Assembly: GCF_001591505.1 (NCBI RefSeq)
Contig: NZ_BCVA01000028.1
Span: 1 to 64,000, forward strand
Direction: 5' to 3'
Source of the DNA: Neobacillus niacini NBRC 15566
GTDB lineage: Bacteria; Bacillota; Bacilli; Bacillales; Cytobacillaceae
DNA length: 64,000 bases
Shown here: positions 17,848 to 25,701 of the stretch, one piece after another
Numbering within the stretch: the stretch's first letter is position 1
How the letters are laid out: every line of letters begins with the position of its first letter
Notes under the pieces: model-generated
Told to the model about the DNA's origin: nothing
What the model saw: only the letters and a program-made list of their open reading frames with translations
Databases searched by the model: none
Position numbers and translations under genes: made by a program

Positions 17848-18759
17848 TCATACCATTCTCTCAAGCTGTTCGACAACTTGCTCACATATTTCATGTGTCC
17901 TTAACGAATCTCTTGCAGTAATCGATGGGAATTGGTTAGTGCGAATGGCGTTAATAAATTCTGTTACGATCTGTTCAAATCCTCTTTTATATAGGGTAGA
18001 GTCCCAGTTGTTAAAAGAGACGGCTATTTCTTTCTGATCACGATAGATGGTTAATCGATCTAAATCATTAACGACCCTTTTCTCATTTGGTCCCATTACC
18101 TCTAGCTTTTCTTCAACCGCTCCGTTGTCGCGATTCATAATTGCCAGACCTGTCATATCCTTAGAGATCAATTGAACCACAACATGATAAAGCATTTCAT
18201 TCCTAACTCTTCCATGAACGACAACATCCTCAATTTCATCTTTAAACAGGTTACGGACAGTATCAATAACATGAATAAAATCATCATAAACAAAGGAACG
18301 AATCGTACCAGGAAGTGCATGGCGATTCTTTTGCAAAATAATCATATTTGGATCATTCACTTCTGCCATCGTCTGATAAAACGGGGCAAATCGCCTATTA
18401 AAACCAGTCATCAAAATTAGTCCTTGTTTCTCAGCTAATTCAACAAGCTCCTTGGTGGTTTCGAAGTGATAGGTAATCGGCTTGTCTACATATACATGAA
18501 TACCATTCTGCAAGAGTTCTCTAACAATGTTTTCATGTGATTCAGTAGACGAGTGGACAAAGGCTCCTTTTATCCCGCTGTTAATGATTGATGTAAGGCT
18601 AGAATGAGTATTGGGAAAGCGGTAGTGATTACTAATTTCCCTTAAGACCTCTGTATTTCTAGTGAATACGTGAATTTCAACATTAGCAAGCTTACTAACC
18701 ACAGGCAAATATGCTTTTTTTGCAATATCCCCAATTCCGATGATACCCAATTTCACCAT
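17848..18759 (-). CDS. Gfo/Idh/MocA family oxidoreductase
   Basis: A 303-residue NAD(P)-dependent oxidoreductase. The Rossmann motif VKLGIIGIGDIAKKAYLPVV is at the N-terminus, EHxxKP-like YVDKPITYHFETTKEL is near residue 92, and FNRRFAPFYQ near 119 is typical of the MviM-like branch. The C-terminal alpha/beta domain would bind a sugar-like substrate, which cannot be named. The ATG at 18759 follows GAGGGAG at 8 nt; nine upstream codons are open but unlikely. It is 28 nt downstream of yneQ and may be co-transcribed with it. Confidence 0.85.
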   Translation of the reverse strand: MVKLGIIGIGDIAKKAYLPVVSKLANVEIHVFTRNTEVLREISNHYRFPNTHSSLTSIINSGIKGAFVHSSTESHENIVRELLQNGIHVYVDKPITYHFETTKELVELAEKQGLILMTGFNRRFAPFYQTMAEVNDPNMIILQKNRHALPGTIRSFVYDDFIHVIDTVRNLFKDEIEDVVVHGRVRNEMLYHVVVQLISKDMTGLAIMNRDNGAVEEKLEVMGPNEKRVVNDLDRLTIYRDQKEIAVSFNNWDSTLYKRGFEQIVTEFINAIRTNQFPSITARDSLRTHEICEQVVEQLERMV

Positions 18760-18787
18760 GGTCTCATCTCCCTCTTTTAATCTCAAA

Positions 18788-19078
18788 TCACCAAATATGA
18801 TGTTGTAATCCTTCTTTATTTAATATTTCGATTTGCCTTTCTCCAATTAAATCAAAATGTGAATAGCCGTCCCGGCGGCGGTGAATCCATTCTTTTTTTA
18901 ACCCATATTGTCTTCCCCATTCAGCCAATCTTACAAGATCATGACAGCCTACCTTGGTGACGGTTTTACAGCCTGGGAAACGATCATCCAGCCAATAATG
19001 CGTTAAGAATGCGATTTCCCCATTATCAATTTTTTGTTTCCAATCCATTACTTCCTGTTTTTTGATTCCAAATGCCAT
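18788..19078 (-). CDS. yneQ: YneQ-like hypothetical protein
   Basis: A 96-residue soluble protein with EIAFLTHYWLDDRFPGCKTVTKVGC, LAEWGRQYGLKKEWIHRR and HFDLIGERQ. It matches what I recall of B. subtilis YneQ, in the same place next to yneP. Its function is unknown. It has conserved aromatic and basic residues and no membrane segment. GGGGTGAG precedes the ATG. Confidence 0.8.
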   Translation of the reverse strand: MAFGIKKQEVMDWKQKIDNGEIAFLTHYWLDDRFPGCKTVTKVGCHDLVRLAEWGRQYGLKKEWIHRRRDGYSHFDLIGERQIEILNKEGLQHHIW

Positions 19079-19102
19079 AAACTCACCCCAACGTTCATTC
19101 CC

Positions 19103-19531
19103 TTACTTTTTCTTTATTTCTTCATATTTCATGAACCATTCAGGAAACGCCTTTTTAAAAGCGATCGGTCTAAAGTTGTCTTTTTTGACCACAATATGAG
19201 TCGATGTTCCTTCTGCACAGACTTCCTCGTCACCATTCATAATGGCATAGCCATAGACGGTTTTAAGCCCATCATTTTTTTCAATCCACGTTTTTACGAA
19301 ACCCCTATCGCCGTAGCGCAGCGGTTTTTTATAGGTTGCCTGAATGTCATATACAGGTGCAAAATATCCCGCGTTTTCCATATCTACATAACTGTATCCA
19401 AGATCCTCAATCAACCCGCTTCTCCCGAGCTCAAAGTATTTTAAATAGTTTGCATGATAGATAACACCCATCATGTCTGTATCTGCATATAAAAGTTGAA
19501 TCTCTCTTGTAGAAATAAATAGATTGTCCAT
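19103..19531 (-). CDS. yneP: Acyl-CoA thioesterase, hot-dog fold (YneP)
   Basis: A 142-residue 4HBT-type thioesterase. The N-terminal IQLLYADTDMMGVIYHANYLKYFELGR carries the family Asp and the following Tyr/His/Asn pattern, and VVKKDNFRPIAFK is near the end. It hydrolyses acyl-CoA thioesters; the chain specificity is unknown. The ATG follows AAGGGG and lies 4 nt after the AAA ATPase stop, so the two are coupled. The position matches B. subtilis yneP. Confidence 0.88.
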   Translation of the reverse strand: MDNLFISTREIQLLYADTDMMGVIYHANYLKYFELGRSGLIEDLGYSYVDMENAGYFAPVYDIQATYKKPLRYGDRGFVKTWIEKNDGLKTVYGYAIMNGDEEVCAEGTSTHIVVKKDNFRPIAFKKAFPEWFMKYEEIKKK

Positions 19532-19535
19532 TTTT

Positions 19536-21887
19536 CTATTCCCCTTCCCTGCTTAAAGAAAATTTAGTTAGCGCCTTTTCTACATCATCACTCTCTATAT
19601 GAATGGCTTTTTCTAATAAATTCTCTGTATGTTCTTCTCCCATAAGCCTCATTGCTTGGGCTTGAATCATTTCATCTGCTAAATTGGTTGCAAATCTTCC
19701 GTTTCCCTTAAAGGTATGATTTTCAATCCTTTGTTTTAAAAGAGCCCTTGCTTCTTCATTTATTTGGTATTGAAAGCTTTCTATATATGTCTCGATAATC
19801 GCTAGCAGCTCTTCCGCTGAATAATCCGGGAACAGAAAGAATTTCTTAAAACGGGAACGCAGCCCAGGGTTGCTTTCTAATAGCTGGTCCATTTCTTTTG
19901 GATAACCTGCAAGCACCACAACAAGATTTTCATTATGCTTGGTCATTTCATCCACAAGGGTATCCACTACTTCTTTACCAAAATCCCCTGCTGTTTGGCT
20001 TAAGAGTGAATAAGCTTCATCAATAAATAACACGCCTCCAAGGGCTTCTCGTATCTTTTTCTTTGTTTTTCCCGCGGTTTGTCCAACATATCCTGCAACG
20101 AAATCAGCCCTGCTGGCCACAATTAAATGACCTCTTTTTAACATCCCGCATTCTTTTAGAAGTTCTGCATAAATTTTAGCCACAGTTGTTTTACCAGTAC
20201 CAGGGTTACCTGTGAACACGGAATGAAGCTGAATCGGTACCGTTGGCAGCTTTTTTTCTTTTCTAAACTGCTGCATTTTAACAAAGGAAACGAGCTTCTC
20301 CAATTCACCCTTCAGTTCAGTCAATCCTATTAACCGTTCTAGTTTTTCAAAAGGTGATTCCCGGCGTTCATCCTTCTCGACTCCAAAGTCTTTTTTATCC
20401 AATAGCGTGTAGGTGAGAATATCCTGATTTGAAATAGGATTGTCCGACCCTTTTTTAAAAATTGCATCTAACACAATATTCCGTACGGATCTTGCGTTTC
20501 CAAAGGTATCATCTACCCTTTCCTGTTCAAGGCGATGATTGATTTCTATCTTAGCTTCTTCTGTAAGGATATAGTCGTTTTCCGACGCGATTTTTTCCGC
20601 GATTAATAATAATTCCTCATTGGAATAATTAGGTAAATGAATGAGATTGGATTGGGGAAAGCGGCTCCTTAATCCTGGGTTGGCATCTAAAAAGACTCGC
20701 ATTTCCTCTGGATATCCTGCTAGAATAACAGCAAATTTACCACCGTATTCCTTTCCCGTCATAAGTGAAACAAGCGTATCAACCGCTGTTTGCCCATAAT
20801 CATTTCCAGTTTGTCCTTCTCGTTTTAAACTATAGGCTTCATCAATGAACAGGACGCCGCCAATCGCCTTTTCAACAACTGCCCTTACGTTCTCCTCTGT
20901 TTGACCAACAAACGCACCTACGAGCTGTGAACGGTCTGTCTCAATTACTTCTGGACGCGGCAGGACCTCGAGTTCGTAATAAATTTTGGCTAATAAACGA
21001 GCGATAGTTGTTTTCCCTGTTCCTGGATTTCCGGTTAGCACCATATTAAGGCTTAGTTCATCCTTTATTTGAAATCCAAGTTCTTTACGGTCTTTTTGGT
21101 ATTTTAAAAATTGATAAAAATTATTAACTCTTTTCTTTACAACATCCATTCCGATCATTTCATTTAACTCATCTAAGGCCTTTTCTGCATGTTGTTTCTC
21201 GTTTTCTTCAATCAAAAAGACCTTCTGCCAGTCTTTCTTAATGTCTTCGAGGCCTGATAAATGTAATTTTAAGTCATCATAGTAGGTTGCTGTATGAAAA
21301 ACACCCTTTATCGATTCCTCATACTCTTCTGCAGCCTTTAAGAGAAGACCGCTAACCTCAATCGCGGCCGTAAGCAGTTCAGAAAGATGCTTATATTGCT
21401 TAGAAAGCGGCTTGTTTCCAAGTGTCTCTGCAAGATTCATCTTTTCCGTGAGATCTTCAACTTGATCATCTGCCTCAGATAAGAAACTTTGACAAATTTG
21501 TATGTATTGTTCCGCTACTTTTTTCTTAGCTGTTCGGTTATCTGTCTCCCTCATGGCAGGAAACGTTAAAACATCAAGAATATCTTTTTTCTTTTTCCAA
21601 TCATATTGAATGAAATAAGACCTTGCCTTTTCATTCTCAGGGTATAGTTCTAAAGCTTTGTGAAGCCATGCAGAAGCTAAAGAATCTTGATTCTTACGTT
21701 CTAGACGCGAAAGTGCAGCTACAGTTAACATCCTTGATAAAAGGACAGGGTTAGATTCATTCTGAATGGCGGTTAGAAGTTCATTTTCATTTGAAATAAA
21801 CCCTTTGTCATTCAGTTCACTCTCCCACTGCAGTAATTTTTCATTATGGTTTAACGAATTTGGAATTTGTCTAATCAATAGGATCAC
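19536..21887 (-). CDS. Double AAA ATPase of the CbxX/SpoVK family
   Basis: A 783-residue protein. An N-terminal helical region (about 1-230, TPR-like) is followed by two CbxX/CfxQ-type AAA modules. The first has GNPGTGKTT, FIDEAYSLKREG and the arginine-bearing NPGLRSRFPQ. The second repeats GNPGTGKTT, FIDEAYSLLSQ and NPGLRSRFKK. The family includes rubisco activase CbbX and the sporulation protein SpoVK, but the tandem form here is larger than SpoVK. Its client is unknown. The start is uncertain (GTG at 21887 or TTG three codons later; only a weak AAGAAG site). It is coupled to yneP. Confidence 0.82.
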   Translation of the reverse strand: MILLIRQIPNSLNHNEKLLQWESELNDKGFISNENELLTAIQNESNPVLLSRMLTVAALSRLERKNQDSLASAWLHKALELYPENEKARSYFIQYDWKKKKDILDVLTFPAMRETDNRTAKKKVAEQYIQICQSFLSEADDQVEDLTEKMNLAETLGNKPLSKQYKHLSELLTAAIEVSGLLLKAAEEYEESIKGVFHTATYYDDLKLHLSGLEDIKKDWQKVFLIEENEKQHAEKALDELNEMIGMDVVKKRVNNFYQFLKYQKDRKELGFQIKDELSLNMVLTGNPGTGKTTIARLLAKIYYELEVLPRPEVIETDRSQLVGAFVGQTEENVRAVVEKAIGGVLFIDEAYSLKREGQTGNDYGQTAVDTLVSLMTGKEYGGKFAVILAGYPEEMRVFLDANPGLRSRFPQSNLIHLPNYSNEELLLIAEKIASENDYILTEEAKIEINHRLEQERVDDTFGNARSVRNIVLDAIFKKGSDNPISNQDILTYTLLDKKDFGVEKDERRESPFEKLERLIGLTELKGELEKLVSFVKMQQFRKEKKLPTVPIQLHSVFTGNPGTGKTTVAKIYAELLKECGMLKRGHLIVASRADFVAGYVGQTAGKTKKKIREALGGVLFIDEAYSLLSQTAGDFGKEVVDTLVDEMTKHNENLVVVLAGYPKEMDQLLESNPGLRSRFKKFFLFPDYSAEELLAIIETYIESFQYQINEEARALLKQRIENHTFKGNGRFATNLADEMIQAQAMRLMGEEHTENLLEKAIHIESDDVEKALTKFSLSREGE

Positions 21888-21997
21888 TTCTTCTTAAAAA
21901 TTTCCTTTTTATCTTACCACAATCGATCCACTTACACGAAACTCAAGGCTTTAATAAAATTAGTCTGTGGATTTGTGCTAATAGTGAAAAATTAAAA

Positions 21998-22024
21998 AGG
22001 ACCTGTACGAATTGAACAGGTCCT
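21998..22024 (-). terminator. tlp terminator
   Basis: AGGACCTGT / ACAGGTCCT followed by TTTTT in the minus transcript. Confidence 0.88.
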
Positions 22025-22036
22025 GGTTTTAGTGCC

Positions 22037-22252
22037 TTAGACTTCATCCTTAATTTCTGCACGGAAGGATTCAATGCTTTCGCGGCGTCTCTCGTTCTTC
22101 GCTTCGATCTCCCGGCGCTGTGTTTCGCTATTGGTAAAACGAAGTGATTCTTCAGCCGCTTCCATGTTTTCAATCGTATCATGAATCATTGATTGCAGCT
22201 TTTCTACATTATCACTTCGATCATCTGGTTTTGGTTTGTTGTTATAAGTCAT
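22037..22252 (-). CDS. tlp: Small acid-soluble spore protein Tlp
   Basis: A 71-residue hydrophilic helical protein, opening MTYNNKPKPDDRSDNVEKLQ and containing MIHDTIENMEAAEESL and ETQRREIEAKNERR, typical of Tlp (thioredoxin-like SASP). It is a minor spore-core protein made in the forespore. AGGAGG is 8 nt before the ATG. It is the neighbour of sspN, as in B. subtilis. Confidence 0.92.
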   Translation of the reverse strand: MTYNNKPKPDDRSDNVEKLQSMIHDTIENMEAAEESLRFTNSETQRREIEAKNERRRESIESFRAEIKDEV

Positions 22253-22339
22253 CGATAGGTTCCTCCTTCGTGGTGTCGTGGTACAGATATAGTTTGGTTT
22301 CGAACTGAAAAAAATATCACAGAAAAAATTTGCTATAAA

Positions 22340-22372
22340 AAAGACCCGCTGGCTAATGCCTGACGAGTCTTT
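22340..22372 (-). terminator. sspN terminator
   Basis: AAAGAC / GTCTTT with further G-T and G-C pairs inside, and a T run in the minus transcript. Confidence 0.7.
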
Positions 22373-22381
22373 ATCATCTAA

Positions 22382-22525
22382 TTATTCACCTTTAGTTTGG
22401 ATCACTTGGGCGTGTTTACCAGATGTATCTTGGTATTTTTTCCCTTTGTTGCCTCCGTATCGTTGGGACTTATTCCCAAGTTCATCGGTACTGTAGCCTT
22501 GTTGACTATGTTTCGGATTACTCAT
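22382..22525 (-). CDS. sspN: Small acid-soluble spore protein N
   Basis: A 47-residue protein, MSNPKHSQQGYSTDELGNKS..., ending GKHAQVIQTKGE. The GGNKGKKYQDTSGKHAQVIQTKG end is the SspN hallmark. A minor spore-core SASP expressed in the forespore. AGGAGGAGGG precedes the ATG. A plus-strand open frame over the same bases is a shadow. Confidence 0.93.
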   Translation of the reverse strand: MSNPKHSQQGYSTDELGNKSQRYGGNKGKKYQDTSGKHAQVIQTKGE

Positions 22526-22593
22526 GTAATATCCCTCCTCCTTAACATTTTGTCCGTTTTAAAGGAGGAACATGATTGGTAATCTATGTGAGT

Positions 22594-22725
22594 TTACTCG
22601 GCTTTACCAAGTCGCTTTTCTTCTAATCGCATTTCAATTTTCTCCATTGCAGCTCTATCTTTTAAAAGTTGACTTTTATTTTCGGATACAAGTTCTGCAA
22701 AAGAACGTTTTCTAGGTTTTCTCAT
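22594..22725 (-). CDS. FbpB-family small basic protein
   Basis: A 43-residue basic protein, MRKPRKRSFAELVSENKSQL..., ending EKRLGKAE. It fits the FbpB family of small basic proteins. In B. subtilis FbpB acts with the FsrA small RNA in the iron-sparing response, but many family members are uncharacterised. GAAGGTGAT lies just upstream of the ATG. It is too short for most gene callers. Confidence 0.8.
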   Translation of the reverse strand: MRKPRKRSFAELVSENKSQLLKDRAAMEKIEMRLEEKRLGKAE

Positions 22726-22854
22726 GTCTATCACCTTCCTTATGACCTATTCTAACAGTTATTATGCCCGGAAACGGTTGCAATTATTACAACTTTTTGA
22801 AAATTATAAAGAAAAGTATGCAATAAAGCTTTAAAGGACTAAATCATGAAAAAA

Positions 22855-22880
22855 GACAGTGGATTCCTCTATCCACTGTC
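22855..22880 (-). terminator. yneN terminator
   Basis: GACAGTGGAT / ATCCACTGTC with a T run in the minus transcript; it touches the stop codon. Confidence 0.88.
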
Positions 22881-23413
22881 TACTTCAGATCCTTGGTATA
22901 TTGTTTCATCGCGTCAAGATTCATCGCACCAATATATTTATTTCCGATATTCCCTTTGGTGTCAATAAAATACGTTGTGGGAATCGATAGGACTTGATAC
23001 ATCTCATTTACTTTATCTTCCGCATCTAACGGAATCGGAAACGTAATCCCATTTTCATCAACAAATGCTTTTACATCTAAATGTGGGTCAATGTTTACAG
23101 CTAAAATAACAACATCATCCCCAGCTTCTTTGTGAAATTCCTCCATGGCTGGCATTTCTGCCTTACAGGGTGGACACCAAGTCGCCCAGAAATTGAGCAT
23201 TACCTTTTTTCCTTTTAAATCAGACAGTTTAACGGTATCTCCGGCCAATGTTTTTAGTTCAAAATCCGGAGCTTTTGCACCTACTTTTAGACCACCCATA
23301 CTTGCGGCCTCTTGACTTACATTTTCGGGTTCAGCCTTTTTATCCATAGCCTGCACGATCGCAACTCCAAGTAAGGCTATTAATACAACAGCGGCTATTA
23401 TTTTTTTTACCAT
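22880..23413 (-). CDS. yneN: Extracytoplasmic thiol-disulfide oxidoreductase (YneN, TlpA/ResA-like)
   Basis: A 177-residue protein: one N-terminal membrane anchor (about 4-22), then a TlpA-type thioredoxin domain with LNFWATWCPPCKAEMPAMEE around residues 72-91, the active CPPC, and the cis-proline region QVLSIPTTYFID. It would reduce or rearrange disulfides outside the membrane, for example in apocytochrome c or envelope proteins. B. subtilis yneN sits next to citB and sspN in the same way. AGGGGG is 8 nt before the ATG. Confidence 0.88.
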   Translation of the reverse strand: MVKKIIAAVVLIALLGVAIVQAMDKKAEPENVSQEAASMGGLKVGAKAPDFELKTLAGDTVKLSDLKGKKVMLNFWATWCPPCKAEMPAMEEFHKEAGDDVVILAVNIDPHLDVKAFVDENGITFPIPLDAEDKVNEMYQVLSIPTTYFIDTKGNIGNKYIGAMNLDAMKQYTKDLK

Positions 23414-23550
23414 ACCCCGAACCCCCTTGATTCAATAATATGCTATATTAATTTTACACTATAAAGTAAGTTGAAATACAGGTTGTATATGCCAAATATG
23501 TGACAAGTTAAAATTAGTTTATTAAACGTAATCTAGAAAAGCAAATAATG

Positions 23551-24339
23551 TTATTTATTTAAAGCGTTTAGGACACTAGTTGTGACGCGGTCTACAATCA
23601 AATCGATATCCCTTTCAGACAAAGTTTGTTCATTCACAGCGGTCACTTTCATTGCCTGAGTGCCTTCAGGTACATCAACACCTAATGGTGAAATACCTTC
23701 TAATCCCATCATCGCTTTAATATCGATGAGTTTCGCTACATTTTCTTTAGAAAGTTCGCGATCGCCTTTTAGTTGTCGTGATATCCAATTTATTTTTGAA
23801 GTGAATTCTAAGGATTCCATTAAGTAATAAGCGTGTTCTAAATTCTTCCCCCATGTTAAGGCGCCATGATTCTCTAGTAACACACCCTGATGATCATAGA
23901 CATGTTTTTTGACTGCTTTTGGGACCTCATCTGTTGAAGGTGTTCCGTATTGGGCTAATGGAATGGTTCCTAAGGAGACAACAGTTTCAGGCATAATTGC
24001 CTGATCCAAAGGTATCCCAGCTATAGCAAAAGCCGTTGCATATGGAGGGTGAACATGTAAAACGGCATGAGCATCTGGACGTTCATGATATACAAGGAGA
24101 TGCATTTTCATTTCCGAAGTGGGTTTATAATCTCCTTCCATTACATTTCCTTCCCCATCTACTTTTATAATCATTTCTGGAGTCAAGAACCCTTTGCTTA
24201 CATTGGTTGTAGTAATTAAAAATTCATTTTCAGCGATGCGGACAGAGATATTTCCATCATTAGCAGCAACGAAGCCTTTTTCGTACACACGTTTTCTGAT
24301 CTCACATAGTAGTTTTTTATATTTAATCTCGATAATCAT
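23551..24339 (-). CDS. Class II aldolase/adducin family protein with a C-terminal tail
   Basis: A 262-residue protein. Residues about 1-205 form a class II aldolase domain with ANDGNISVR near 27, TPTSEMKMH-type residues near 80, the zinc-binding HVHPPYATAFA near 100 and LLENHGALTWG near 155. Relatives include fuculose-1-phosphate aldolase and sugar-phosphate epimerases or dehydratases; the substrate is not clear. After a linker, the last about 30 residues (LSERDIDLIVDRVTTSVLNAL) form a separate amphipathic helix that plain aldolases lack. It is alone on this strand, with no sugar kinase next to it. Confidence 0.82.
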   Translation of the reverse strand: MIIEIKYKKLLCEIRKRVYEKGFVAANDGNISVRIAENEFLITTTNVSKGFLTPEMIIKVDGEGNVMEGDYKPTSEMKMHLLVYHERPDAHAVLHVHPPYATAFAIAGIPLDQAIMPETVVSLGTIPLAQYGTPSTDEVPKAVKKHVYDHQGVLLENHGALTWGKNLEHAYYLMESLEFTSKINWISRQLKGDRELSKENVAKLIDIKAMMGLEGISPLGVDVPEGTQAMKVTAVNEQTLSERDIDLIVDRVTTSVLNALNK

Positions 24340-24485
24340 TCCTGAACCCTGCTTTCCTTTTTGAAAACCAATGTTTTCATTAGTATACCCTTATTGTTTT
24401 TGATATTAGGAATTTATACATCATTTAAATGAACACAATCTTATGAAAATTTGTTAAGATGTAACCACAGAGAAGAGTTGTGGAT

Positions 24486-25517
24486 ATGAAGATACTCGTT
24501 TTAGGGGGAAGTCTCTTTTTAGGAAGGACATTTGTTGAGGAAGCACAGAGGCAAAACCATGAGGTGACCATTTTTAATCGCGGAAATCAAAATGAAGGTT
24601 TGAAAGATATTGAGATAATTACTGGTGATCGTCTTACTGACTTAAACAAGCTTAAAAACGGCTATTGGGATGCTGTTTTAGACACGAGTGGCTTCATCCC
24701 TTCTTCAGTTTTAAAGTCTACAAAAGTGCTAAAAGATCGGGTAAAGCATTACACATTTATATCAAGCATCTCTGTTTACAAAGATTGGGTACAGGAAGGT
24801 TTTAATGAAACTTATCCTGTTTACGACATGTCATTAGAGGAAGCAAATGGGCTTTCAAAAGATGGTAATTTATATAAGTACTATGGACAATTCAAAGCGT
24901 TATGTGAAGTCGTTGCTGAGGAAAATATGCCTGGGCGTGTTACAAATATTCGTGCTGGTCAATTAATTGGACCTAATGATTATACGGACCGCATCCCTTA
25001 TTGGATACATAGAATTGCAAAGGGTGGCAAGGTCTTAGCACCAGGCAATCCAAACAGACCTGTACAAATGATTGATAATAGTGACCTTTCAAAATGGATA
25101 TTAATGTTAATGAAGAATGAGACAGCAGGAACTTTTAATGCAACCGGACCTGATTATATTCTTACAATGAAAGATTTATTTGAAACATGTATCAAGGTGA
25201 CCGGATCTGACGCGGAGATTGTTTGGGTGTCTGAGAAGTTTCTCCTTGATAACCAGGTTGCACCGTGGACGGAAATGCCTCTTTGGGTGCCTGAAGAATT
25301 TCCACTCGAACCAGAGCTTAAGGAACCATGGAAAGGTGCCTTTACGGTGAATATTGATAAAGCAATTGGTAGTGGACTTACTTTTAGACCTTTAGAAGAG
25401 AGTTTAGCGGACATTTATGAATGGGAAAAGCAGCGTAATTTGGCTGATGACGAATGGAAATCCGGAATGCGTGCTGATCGTGAAAAAGAATTGCTTGAAA
25501 TGTGGTCTAGAAAATAA
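24486..25517 (+). CDS. NAD-dependent epimerase/dehydratase family protein
   Basis: An extended short-chain dehydrogenase of 343 residues from the ATG at 24486 (AGAAGAG 8 nt upstream; an alternative GTG lies 6 nt earlier). The NAD motif is MKILVLGGSLFLGRTFVEEA and VLDTSGFIP is near residue 65. ISSISVYKDW lies at the catalytic-Ser strand and YKYYGQFKALCE at the YxxxK site. NAD-binding SDRs of this kind include RNA-binding CSP41-like and nucleoside-sugar epimerases; the substrate is unknown. A block of tandem repeats follows the stop. Confidence 0.82.
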   Translation: MKILVLGGSLFLGRTFVEEAQRQNHEVTIFNRGNQNEGLKDIEIITGDRLTDLNKLKNGYWDAVLDTSGFIPSSVLKSTKVLKDRVKHYTFISSISVYKDWVQEGFNETYPVYDMSLEEANGLSKDGNLYKYYGQFKALCEVVAEENMPGRVTNIRAGQLIGPNDYTDRIPYWIHRIAKGGKVLAPGNPNRPVQMIDNSDLSKWILMLMKNETAGTFNATGPDYILTMKDLFETCIKVTGSDAEIVWVSEKFLLDNQVAPWTEMPLWVPEEFPLEPELKEPWKGAFTVNIDKAIGSGLTFRPLEESLADIYEWEKQRNLADDEWKSGMRADREKELLEMWSRK

Positions 25518-25522
25518 GAAAA

Positions 25523-25640
25523 ATCGATTATCGCTGATACATAAGAACTAACGCAGATATATTTCATTTAACGCTGATATATCTCAATTATGGCTGATAT
25601 ATTGGAACTAACGCTGATATATATCGAGTTACGCTATAAT
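25523..25640. repeat. Degenerate tandem repeat, core CGCTGATATAT (family A)
   Basis: Five to six imperfect units of 19-21 nt follow the epimerase stop. Each starts with a form of (A)CGCTGATATAT and has a variable 9-10 nt tail ending near CTA or TTA. No coding frame or hairpin explains them. Confidence 0.8.
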
Positions 25641-25644
25641 AAGA

Positions 25645-25669
25645 AATGGTCCCTGCTAGAGGGACCATT
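25645..25669. terminator. Bidirectional terminator between epimerase and ABC-F gene
   Basis: AATGGTCCCT / AGGGACCATT with a 5-nt loop between converging genes; only short T runs follow. Confidence 0.65.
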
Positions 25670-25701
25670 GTAATGACAGTTTACGCTTCTTTTTTGATTT
25701 T

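Noticed and set aside
22397..22582. Plus-strand frame over sspN
   Set aside because: Shadow of a clear SspN gene on the other strand.
25523..25640. Family A array as a CRISPR
   Set aside because: Units are degenerate, only about 20 nt and have no unique spacers of set length; no cas genes.
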